NCBI GenBank assembly: GCA_024291935.2
Contig: CM044315.1
Location: 80,892,385-80,956,384 of the forward strand
Direction of reading: 5' to 3'
From: Okapia johnstoni
Lineage: Eukaryota > Chordata > Mammalia > Artiodactyla > Giraffidae
DNA length: 64,000 nucleotides
A program made the position numbers and the translations under genes. A model generated the notes under the pieces. The model saw only the letters and a list, made by a program, of their open reading frames with translations. It was not told the origin of the DNA and did not search any database. Below, one piece after another: positions 48,075 to 58,430 of the stretch (positions are counted from its first letter, which is position 1; each line of letters starts with the position of its first letter).

Positions 48075-48259
48075 GAAACTGAAAGTCACTCAGTCATGTC
48101 GGACTCTTTGCGACCCCATGGACTATACAGTCCGTGGAATTCTCCAGGCCACAATACTGGAGTGGGTGGCCATTCCCTTCTCTAGGGGATCTTCCCAACC
48201 CAAGGATTGAACCCTGGTCTCCCGCATTGCAAGCAGATTCTTAACCAGCTGAGCCACCC
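48075..48259 (-). mobile_element. Bov-tA SINE in alpha2
   Basis: A minus-strand copy that splits 'agcttct' from 'agtcttcaa', which are adjacent in alpha1 (about 33740). The empty site there gives a clear boundary. Confidence 0.92.
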
Positions 48260-48672
48260 TAGTCTTCAAAAAACATCTATCATGAAAGACAAAGAAAGTT
48301 CTAATCTGTAACAGAGGCAAGGAGACTAAAAAATGTATAACAACTATTGCAAAATGTAAACCTGGAAGAGTGAAATACTACAAATAACATTAATTTGACA
48401 ACTGGTAAGCCTGGAATGTTAACTAGATTAGTTTAGATAAGAGTATCAGAGTTAAAATTCCTGAGTTTGACAACTGTATGTAAGAGAATATCCTTATTCT
48501 CTTACATTTTAGAAACTATTCTCTGAAGTTTTAAAGGGTAAAGGAACATGATGTTTACAAATTATTCTCAACTAGTTCTGAAAATTACAGTAACAACAAT
48601 GCTAAAAATGTAATACATGTGTGGGACATACAGCTTTCTTTGTAGTATTCTTTTAGGTTTTCTGAGGGCTTT

Positions 48673-49446
48673 TATTCTAATCCCAAAGAAAGGCAATGCC
48701 AAAGAATGTTCAAACTACCGCACAATTGCACTCATCTCACACGCTAGCAAAGTAATGCTCAAAATTCTCCAAGCCAGGCTTCAACAGTACATGAACCGTG
48801 AACTTCCGGATGTTCAAGCTAGATTTAGAAAAGGCAGAGGAACCAGAGATCAAATTTCCAACGTCCATTGGATCATGGAAAAAGCGGGAGAGTTCCAGAA
48901 AAACATCTGCTTTATTGACTACACCAAAGCCTTTGACGGCGTGGATCACAACAAACTGTGGAAAATTCTTAAAGAGATGGGAATACCAGACCACCTTACC
49001 TGCCTCCTGAGACATCTGTATGCAGGTCAAGAAGCAACAGTTAGAACTGGACATGGAACAACAGACTGGTTCCAAATTGGGAAAGGAGTATGTCAAGATT
49101 GTATATTGTCAAAATGGCAACCCACTCCAGTACTCTTGCCTGGAAAATCCCATGGACGGAAGAGGCTGGTAGGCTGCAGTCCATGGGGTCGTGAAGAGTC
49201 AGACACGACTGAGTGACTTCACTTTCACTTTTCACTTTCACGCATTGGAGAAGAAAATGGCAACCCACTCCAGTGTTCTTGCCTGGAGAATCCCAGGGAC
49301 GGAGGAGCCTGGTGGGCTGCCGTCTATGGGGTCGCACAGAGTCGGACACGACTGAAGCGACTAAGCAGCAGAAGCAGCTTATTTAACTTCTATGCAGAGT
49401 ACATCATGGGAAATGCCAGGATGGATGAAGCACAAGCTAGAAAGAT
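48673..49446 (+). mobile_element. BovB fragment (+), interrupted by a BOV-A2 SINE
   Basis: The RT region from PKKGNAKECSNYRTIALISHASKVM (about 48680-48755) through FIDYTKAFDGVDHNKLW (about 48910) and IGKGVCQDCILS (about 49075). It is split by the SINE at 49111-49376 and resumes 'cttatttaacttctatgcag' to about 49446. Both the 5' end and the 3' end are missing. It runs head-on into an opposite-strand BovB. Confidence 0.9.
49111..49376 (+). mobile_element. BOV-A2 dimeric SINE inside BovB
   Basis: Two successive Bov-A monomers, each with 'ggcaacccactccagt' and a 'cacgactga' tail, are joined by a 'cttcactttcacttttcact' linker. Removing it rejoins the BovB sequence. Confidence 0.9.
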
Positions 49447-50589
49447 GCTATGATTTTCATTTTTTGAATGTTGAGTTTTAAGCCAGCTTTTTCACTCTCC
49501 TCTTTCACCCTCATCAAAAGGCTCTTTAATTCATCTTTGCTTTCTGCCATTAGAGTGGTATCATCTGCATATCTGAGGTTTTGATATTTTTTCCTGGCAA
49601 TCTTGATTCCAGAAGAATCAAGCTGGTGAGTCATCCAGCCCAGAATTTCAAACGATGTACTCTGCATATAAGTTAAATAAACAAGGTGACAATAAGCAGC
49701 CTTGATGTAATCTTTTCCTAATTTGAAACCAGTACATTGTTCCATGTCCAATTCTAACTGTTGCTTCTTATCTTGCATACAGGTTTCTCAGGAGGCAGGT
49801 AAGGTGGTCTGGTATTCCCATCTCTTTAAGGATTTTCCACAGTAGTTGAGATCCACATAGTCAAAGGATTTAGCCTAGTCAATGAAGCAGAAGTGGAAGT
49901 CTTTCTGGAATTCTCTTGCTTTTTCTATGAACCAACGGATGTTGGCAATGTGGTCTCTGAGTCCTCTGCCTTTTCTAAATCCAGCTTGTATATCTGGAAG
50001 TACGGCTTGAAGGATTTTGAGCATTACCTTGCTAACATGTGAAATGAGGACAATTGTGCAGTAGTTTGGACATTCTTTATCATTGTCCTTCTTTGGGGTT
50101 GGATGAAAACTGACCTTTTCCAGTCCTTTGGCCACTTCTGGGTTTCCCAAATTTGCTGGCATATTGAGTGCAGCACTTTCACAGCATCATCTTTTAGGAT
50201 TTGAAAATGCTCAGCTGTTATAGGGTGAAAAAAAAGAAAAACCTTGATGTTTGGAATCAGATGGATCTGAGTCTGAATTTTGACTCTTGGCTCTATAACC
50301 TTGAGAAAAGCCACTAAGTTGTTGTCAGTAGAGGTGCAAGGTTGTTGTGAATTTTAAATAAAATAAAACACAGAAAGATTTTTAAAAAAAAGAAAGAAAG
50401 AAAATGCTCAGCTGGAGTTCCATCACCTCCACTAGTTTCTTCATAGTAGGCTTCCTAAGGCCCACACGCTTCACACTCCAGAATGTCTGACCCTAGGTGA
50501 GTGACCACACTTTGTGGTTATCCAGGTCATTAAGACCATTTTTGTACAGTTCATCTGTGTATTCTTGCCACTTCTTCTTAATCTCTTCT
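49447..50589 (-). mobile_element. BovB fragment (-), interrupted by a small retrocopy
   Basis: Minus-strand BovB from GLKLNIQKMKI (about 49460) through NLRYADDTTLMAESKDE (about 49560) and DIQAGFRKGRGLRD (about 49960) to the GVITHLEP-equivalent region and beyond (about 50589). It lacks its 3' end. The 182 bp insert at 50218-50399 splits it. Confidence 0.9.
50218..50399 (+). mobile_element. Small A-tailed retrocopy containing MIR-like sequence
   Basis: An insert in BovB flanked by a perfect 15 bp repeat 'gaaaatgctcagctg' (50203-50217 and 50400-50414). It ends in an A-rich tail with 'agaaagaaag'. Its body has MIR-like pieces ('ggaatcagatggatctgagt', 'aaggttgttgtgaatttta'). MIR itself is extinct and far older than BovB, so this looks like a retrotransposed transcript that carried a MIR. 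Confidence 0.75.
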
Positions 50590-50817
50590 CATATCTCTTC
50601 CACCATCTCCCACTCTCAAACATTGATTAGACTGTTTCTCTATTTCTTAGAATCCCTTGTGGTTTTTGGCAAGGTATAACCCTAGAATGTTCTAGACTGT
50701 TCTGATATAAAGCTTGAGCTCTAATACCTTGAGAAAAATTTCTCCCTCTCATGGTAACTTTATTCCCACTCATTGAGTTGGAATATCTGTAATAAAGCAT
50801 GGATAAAGGGACGAGTG

Positions 50818-51036
50818 GCAGGCTCCCCTGTGGCTCAGCTATAAAGAATCTACCCTCAATGCAGAGCTGCAGGAGACATGAGTTCAATCCCTGGGTCAGG
50901 AAAATCCCCTGGAGAAGGGAGTGGCAACCAGCCAGTATTCTTGCCTGGAGAATCATATGCAAGGGACCTGGTGGGCTACAATCCATAGTGTCTTAGAGAG
51001 TCAGACATGACTGAAGAGATGGGCAGGCATGCACAA
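50818..51036 (+). mobile_element. Bov-tA SINE private to gamma2
   Basis: A plus-strand copy with diverged flanking repeats near 'aaagggacgagt' and 'aaaggagtgagt'. Gamma1 and gamma3 have an empty site. Confidence 0.88.
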
Positions 51037-51445
51037 AGGAGTGAGTATATAAACTCCTTTAAGAAACAGTAATAGATAATGTTTAGTGAAAACTTTCTGT
51101 GTGCCAGGCATTGCTACATGAATTGATCTCATCCTCATAACAACCCATTGAGGTAAGTACTAGTACCTTCATTTTTAAGATGGGGGGAAAAAAACTAAGC
51201 CATAGAGAAAGTAAGTGATTCACTTTTTGCGTGATTGAACCTGGGATTTGAACCAAGACAGTCAACTCTTAATCATTAAATTCTGCTGCAGGTGAACAGG
51301 CTGTAAGAGGGAAGGGCAAAGAATGCAAACTGCCCCATCTGCTCCTCAATTTGAGCTTCTTTAAGCTTGGCATAAGATACTATAGAATCATGGCCTACAT
51401 GTTACAGCCACCAGATGAGAAAGAATCAGATCTCTCCTAGGATAA

Positions 51446-51476
51446 GGGGCTAAAGGGGCTAAAGGGGCTAAAGGGG
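51446..51476 (+). repeat. Four-copy GGGGCTAAA repeat, G-quadruplex motif
   Basis: Four G4 tracts (51446-51449, 51455-51458, 51464-51467, 51473-51476) are separated by identical five-base loops (ctaaa). Gamma1 and gamma3 have only one diverged unit at this place. Confidence 0.9.
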
Positions 51477-53898
51477 CAGCCACAGACTATCTCTTATGAT
51501 AATATCCTCCATGTGCTCCCATCACTTGGATGTGGGAAACCATGGGGTTATATTGGAAGTAGAAGGAACCCATAGAAAGAGACTTGGGAACTGATTACCA
51601 TACTAGAACTTAGTAAATCTTTGTCAAAAGCCTCCCTCTTAGTCAACCTTGATTTCCAAAGGGAACAGGAACATTATTTAGTGAAAATAAAAAGTCTCCT
51701 AAGATTCCATTAAGCCAGCAATCTCTGTCCTAATTCACAAAAACCCAGGTCTGTAGAGAAGAGGGAAGTGGGAACTAATCATTGTGGTCACTGATGTCAT
51801 TATTGAAGACTTCTCCCAGCATAACCGTCATTGTCCTTTCATAGTGTCTCTTAGCTGGACTTTGAGATCTGGAGCTCAAGAAATTCATTTTCTGCATCTA
51901 ACTCCTAGAACTTGGCTTGGCAAAGAGGACCAGTCCATATATATTTCCTAAATGAATAAATGGAAAAAGGAAGAGGCCTAGGAAGAATGAATGGGGAGGG
52001 GACTGAGAGGTGAAGTGGTGGGAGGAGAAGAATGGGGAACAAGGGAGGGGGCTAGAGAGATGTTGGGGAACAAGCACGGAGAGGACCCAGTGGCTGGGTG
52101 ACCTGGCCACCTCTGAACTCCAGGCCCACAAATGCCTGGATCACACCAATAGCCCCAGCTCAGTGACCATCTCACCTCTCAGGCATTCACACATCATGGA
52201 GAGACTGTCACTTGTCCTTAAGGGAAAGAGACTCAACAGGAAGTGCCCAGGGAAACTGAGTCCAGTGAGGCAGGATTCCAGGCAACCCAGTCTCCAGAAA
52301 AACACTAGGCTTCTGAGAGGTTGAAGGATGAACCCCCTGGCTTCTCTCTATTACTCAGCTCTTTGCATTTGACCTGGCCAGCCCTGGCTGCTGAAGGCCT
52401 TTCCTACCAGATCCTCAGGTGTAGATGGAGGGAGCCTCAGCCAATCCAAGCTCCTCTCAATGGACCAAGCTGTTGAGGCTTTATGTCCTGCCTCCTTACC
52501 AGGCTTTTCTGGGAGAGGGAGGGGAGGGCCATCCCCCTGCTTCCTGCCACCGTCTCAGTCCCTGGTGGGGATGCCAAGATGGAATTCTCTGAATGTTGTC
52601 AACAAGAACCCCACAAGAAAGAGTCCTTTGGGGTTAGAGCAGGAGAAAACCCACCCCACTGGGGAGGCATAGTGACCTGTCCTTTCTTTTTCCAGCTTTC
52701 TGAGGAATATGACCAGCCCAAGGGAGAGGAAATTATACCTGGTCTTCTTGTAGAAATGTTAAGAACTGAAGGCCTCTTGTTAATTCTCTTCTTACTCCCA
52801 AACCCCTGGGCCCCAACTTGTCAATTAGAACGTGGCTGAGTCTTACTCCTATTTTTTACAGTGGGAGATTTCGAGCACATCAAAATCTTCCTCTATTACT
52901 GACCAGAATAACAACTCTACCTGAACTCTAACTGAATTTCTTCCTGCTGTCCCAGAGCTTGTTCTGATCACCAGCAGGGTTGGGCCAGCTAGGGCATTGG
53001 TAGGAGAAGGAAGACTGGACTCTGGATCCTGAATTCTGATCCAGGTGGGCCTGCAGACCTCAAGGAGATGAGGGTGGGATAGCAAGAGGGAAAAAGCTAG
53101 GGCTGCAGCAGTCCTAACAATGGGGGACTCTCTGTGGAGGTTGAGAATACCTCTGAGAAGGACTCTGGGAATTATCTCTCGTTTGCTAAGACAGGTGCTC
53201 AAGAAAGTTTTCTAATTTTATGTCTGGGGAGGGACCTAAGGGAAAGTGCAGGAGGTGGTGATGGTAATAATGATCAAGAGCATCTTACTGGTCCTCTAAG
53301 ACAGCCCCATACACAAAGCACTTTCATGTGCCTTTTCTCGCCAGCTCCTCCCAGCACTCCTGGGAGGGAGGTATTATGGGAAGGCAGTATTACGATTCTG
53401 GTTTTATAGATGATGACAATGATGGTGATTCACTGAGCATTTGTGATGGGCCGTGTACTGAGGGAGTCAGTGATACAGGTTTTCGTCATTTCAGTGCTCT
53501 CTACGTCATAAAGGGGCTTCAAGGTCAACATGTCCAGTTCCTTATTCTCTTTTACAGCCATGAAAATTAAAGCTCAGAGAAGCAAAATCATCATCCTGAA
53601 GGAGTTAGTGTACGTGATTCCCAGCTAGAAGTCCTATTTCCCAGTCAGAGACCCATTCAATTGGCCACAGGCTCCTTCCTCTGCATCATTCTCTAGAAAT
53701 TTGAAGAAAAACTGTCCACTTGTCCATCTCATCATGCATGTCCTCAAAATGTTGATCCCTGGGTGTTTGTATCCCCCAGTGCTGTAAATCTTGTTTGAGC
53801 CAATGAAAGTACACAAATTTCAGGCAAGCTAATGGGATAGTAATAATAATGATAAGAAAACAACAACAAAACAATAACAGTAGTGATGGTGATTATTA

Positions 53899-54035
53899 TG
53901 CATGCTTCCATGCTAAGTCGCTTCAGTTGTGTCCAACTCTTTGCGACCCTATGCATTGCAGCTGCCAAGCTCTTCTGTCCATGGATTCTCCAGGCAAGAA
54001 TACTAGAGTGTGTTGTCATTTCCTCCTCCAGAAAT
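53899..54035 (-). mobile_element. Bov-tA SINE shared with gamma1
   Basis: Orthologous within the duplication to the SINE at 41543-41677: same insertion point and the same truncation. Confidence 0.88.
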
Positions 54036-55708
54036 TATTATAATAATAGCAAAACCTTATAGGTGTTGTTTCTTATGTACTTTACTTATAATGAGCCATT
54101 TATATCCAAACATCTTAAGATGACTTCTCATCTTCAACTTCAGTGGGAACATTGTTTGGACCACCAGTGGAAACACTCCCTACTGGGACACTAAGATCTG
54201 CAAGCTAGCAGAGTTCAGAGTTCCTGAAATAGGGAAAAATATTCTGTGAGTGAGTTACTGGGTATAAGAGTCACAGAATTCACTCCTATTTCACTGCCTG
54301 ATTCCCATGCTTATGCATTCTGGGAAAATTGATTGTATGATGCATCATAAATGTGGGCTCAGAAAACTCCAAAGCTTGGAAATCATTCAGAATATACTCT
54401 CTAAACCATGAAATTGGTTACAAATTATTTTCAAAATAAACATAATGGGTAAATACCCAACTTCTTTGAAGTTGGCATACATTTCCAAATAAGTTATAGA
54501 ATAAAGAGAAGTAAAAATGGAAATTACTACATATTAAAATAAATGATGATGAAAACAAAACATTATCAGTGTTTGGGGGAAGTTTACAGCTTTAAATGTA
54601 TATGTTAGAATATACTTAAAAGGCTAAAAATTAATCAAATACACTTTCGTCTCAAGAAGCTAGAAAAGGAGCCCCAAATCAAATCCAAAAGAAGTTGAAG
54701 GAAGGAAATAATAAAGATAAGAACAGAAAATGAGGAAATTATAACAAACTTACAATGAAGAAAAATTGACAGAGCTGAAAGTGTAATTTTTGAAATAATA
54801 TAAAGATTATTAGCAAGACTGATAAAGAAAAGCAAATAAAACACAAATCATTGACATTAGGAATGAAAAAGGGAACATTACTATAGATCCTACAGTCATT
54901 TAAAAGCTAATTTTAAAAACTACAAACAACTTTATGACAACAAATTTGACACTTAAAAAAAAAAGGACAAATGTTTTAAAAAACACAAATTACCAAAACT
55001 GACAAAGGAAAATTAAAACTCAGAAGAGCCCACTGTCTTTCCAAAACAGTTAATCTATATCTGTAAACTTTCCTAGACTGAAAACTCTAGGCCCAGACAG
55101 CTTAAACGATGAGTTTGTCCAACATTTAGGAGAGGAATAATATCAATCATAACAAAGTTTATCAAAGCATAGAAAAAGAGGCAAAATTTCTCAACTCACC
55201 TTATGAGATCAGCATGATCTTAATACCAAAATATAACAAAGAATTACAGGAAGGAAAAACTCATAAATGAATTTCTCTCATTGGCATTACTGCAAAATTC
55301 ATTAACAATATATTAATATATTTAATCTTGCACTGTATTAAAAAGAATAAAACATCACAATCATATTGGGTTGATTACAAAAATTCAAGGTTGGTTTAGC
55401 ATTTGATATATAATGTAATTCATCTGATAATGGAAGTAAAGTAGAAAAATTATGTGATTACATTAATATATACAGAAAAGCAACATAGTAATACTCAACG
55501 ATCAATTCAGATTCAAAAGAAACCTCTTAGGAAAGTAGAAATAAAAGGGAACTTCCTTAATGTGATAAATATGATCTCCAGAAGAAGCAACTTACTGCAA
55601 ATGTCATACTGCATGGTGAAATACTAATAACTCACTCTCTAACAGTGAAAGTGAAACAAAAATGTTTACTATTACCATTTCCATTAACCATTATACTAAA
55701 GGCCCTAT

Positions 55709-55912
55709 GGGCTTCCCTGGTGGCTCAGATGTTAAAGAGTCTGCCTGCAGTGTGGGAGACCCAGGTTCAATCCCTGGGTCAGGAAGATCCCTGAAGAAGG
55801 AAATGGCAACCCACTCCAGTATTCTTGTCTGGAAAATCCCATGGACAGAGGAGCCTGGCAGGCCAAAGTCCATGAGGTCACAAAGAGTCGGACACGATTG
55901 AACAACTTCACT
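55709..55912 (+). mobile_element. Bov-tA SINE
   Basis: A full-length plus-strand copy from 'gggcttccctggtggctcag' to 'cggacacgattgaacaactt', followed by a (cttt)n tail. Confidence 0.93.
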
Positions 55913-57284
55913 TTCTTTCTTTCTAATGGTCCTGGTCAGTGAAATAAGTCAAGAGAAAGAAACAAAAGACTAGAGAAATAGAAAGGAAGAAAAAAAGTTG
56001 TCATTATTTGCAGAACACTTGATTGTGTAGGTAGAAAATTTTTTTGAAAACCCAAAGACAAACTAGAATTAATAAGTACACAAAAATTGAACATATTGCT
56101 CTATATCAGCAACTTGAAAATAGTTCTTAAGAACATTTTGTAAAAGAAAACATGTAGCAAAAATTCTAATAAAATGTATGTAGAAAAACATTTAAAGAAA
56201 TTAAGGTAGAGCCAAGAAAATGGAGAAATATGTCATATTCATGCATTGGTTGGACAATTCAACATTACAAAGATGCAAAATTGATTTATAGATTAAATGC
56301 AATCCTAGTCTTAATCCTAATAGATTTTTCTACAGAAAATTGACAACCTGGATATAATATTTATACAGAATTCTGGAGAATCTTAAAGGAAAAAACCAAA
56401 GTCAGAGGACTTACCAGATATTGACTTACTCTAAAGCTGCAATAATTAAGCAAGTATGAAATTGACACAAAAATAAACAAATGGATTGATGGAACAGGGT
56501 ACAGAACAGACCTGTAAATATATAGTCACCTAATTTATAATAAAGTTTATACTACAATGCAATGGGGCCTTTTCAACAAATTCTGCTGGATCATGCAGAT
56601 ATTCACACAGGAAAAAAAATGTTGAAACCTACCTCAAAAATTAATTCCAGATATATTATAGTTTTAAATGGTAAACATAGAACAATGAATTTTTAGAATC
56701 AATGCAGAAAAATATCTATGTCACCTTGCAATAGGCAGAAATTTCTTAAATAGGACACATAAAGAAAAAGATGGCAAATTAAATATTTTATGTAATTACA
56801 ATTACATATAATTGCATATATATGATTACATATAATTATATACACAGAATATAGTAAAATGAAGAACTTACAATTTATATCCAAAATAAAAAATTCTTTA
56901 AAATAAACAAAGGCTACCAAATATAATAATGAGCAAAAGATTTTAAAAGGCACTTCACAAATGAGGCTGTTTAAACAGACAGTAATCAAATGAAACTCAA
57001 CATCATTAGTCATTCAGGAATTGCAAATTAAGACCACAGCACAACATCACTACACACCCACTAGAATGGCTAAAATGAAAGATACATGGTGGTGGCAATA
57101 ATAACCAGAATTTTCTTACACTGCTGATGAGAGATTACCTTTGTATTATTCCTCTGGAAAACGTCTGATGGTATCTCTTAAAATTGAACGTATGCATTCC
57201 ATGTTACTTAGCAATTCTATTCCTAACTATACTCCTACATACTTATAGACACATATATATATATATATCCTAGGAAAACATTAG

Positions 57285-57709
57285 CTGTTAGTCCCTCAGT
57301 TGTGTCTGACTCTTTGTAACCCCACGGACTGTAGCCTGCCAGGCTCCTCTGTCCATGGAATTCTCCAGGTAACATGCTGGAGTGGGTAGCCATTCCCTTC
57401 ACCAGGGGATCTTCCCAACCCAGGGATCGAGCTTGGGTCTCCTGCATTGAAGGCAGATTCTTTACCTTCCCTTGTAGCTCAGACAGTAAAGCATCTGCCT
57501 ACAATGCGGGAGACCTGTGTTCTATCCCTGGTTCGGGAAGATCCTCTGGAGAAGGAAATGGCAACCCACTCCAGTACTCTTGCCTGGAAAACCCCATGGA
57601 TGGAGGAGCCCGGTAGGCTACAGTCCACGGGGTCACAAAGAGTCAGACACGACTGAGAGACTTCACTTCACTTCACTTCTTTACCATCTGAGCCACCAGG
57701 GGAGCCCAT
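57285..57709 (-). mobile_element. Bov-tA SINE (-) split by a Bov-tA (+)
   Basis: The outer minus-strand SINE is at 57285-57466 and 57680-57709. An inner plus-strand SINE (about 57467-57676) is flanked by 'ttctttacc' on both sides, a target-site duplication inside the older SINE's head. Confidence 0.9.
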
Positions 57710-58430
57710 ATTCTTGGGAAGACATGTACAGAGATGTTCAAAACACTAGAAAAAATAGCCCCAGATAGGGAACTACCCAAGTTTCAATCAACAGTATAAT
57801 GGATAAAAGCACCGTAGCATGTTTCTATGAGAGGTTACCTTTTGGGAGGATAAAACCTCACAGGAGACGTCAGGCCATCCTCAGTCTTCACTATCCCCAG
57901 GCCCAGCTCCTCACCTGACCAATGGACCGCCTACATATCCCTCAAAGCCATCCCTTGCTTTGCCCTGGATTAGGAGCCCAGCATTTCTCACCCATAATGC
58001 TTCAGAAGTCCCTCCTTAGTCTCCCTGCCTCTGGACTCTTTTCCTTTACTACATTCTCCGTATGGATACTACAAGTTATTGTTCAAAATATAACACTGAC
58101 CTAGCTGTCTCCTGTTTAAAACCCTTTAAGGGTTCCCAATGCCAGGTAATGTTTGACATGCACACAGAACCCTTCCTAAATGGTCTACACCCTGCAGACT
58201 TCTTTAGCCTCAGCACCCAACTCTGTCCCTCATCTCATCTTTTCCATACTAGCATATCTCAGTACAAGCATGCCAAGAGTCATGTATGTTTCTACCTCTA
58301 TCACATCTTCAGACCCTTGCCTAGGTCTTTAGCATGGAAGAACACCACCCCTTGCACCCTTGCCACCCACACACATTCTGTTACACACCCAATGTTTATT
58401 CCCATATTAGGACTCAACTCATTTATCAAT

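Larger units (their letters stand above)
46843..48670. repeat. Segmental duplication block alpha, copy 2
   Basis: Collinear with alpha1 (32535-34132). It has two private Bov-tA insertions (47031-47180 and 48075-48259) and lacks the one in alpha1. It stops where a BovB fragment begins. Confidence 0.85.
50590..54325. repeat. Segmental duplication block gamma, copy 2
   Basis: Collinear with gamma1 (38193-41965). It begins abruptly at the BovB fragment and ends at about 54325, where it joins beta2 directly. It includes a copy-specific expansion of a 9 bp unit at 51446-51476. Confidence 0.87.
54640..57840 (+). mobile_element. Old L1 (L1M-type) ORF2 remnant
   Basis: Diverged L1 ORF2 phrases occur in order: 'cattgacattaggaatgaaa' (54850), 'ctaggcccagacagctta' (55090), 'cagatattgacttactctaa' (56410), 'aaattaagaccacagcacaa' (57025) and 'gtttcaatcaacagtataat' (57780). 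Full of stops. Private Bov-tA elements at 55709-55912 and 57285-57709 split it. Confidence 0.7.
54326..58430. repeat. Segmental duplication block beta, copy 2
   Basis: Collinear with beta1, but it keeps about 2.1 kb of old L1 (54900-56995) that beta1 has lost. Followed without a break by gamma3, as beta1 is by gamma1. Confidence 0.82.
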
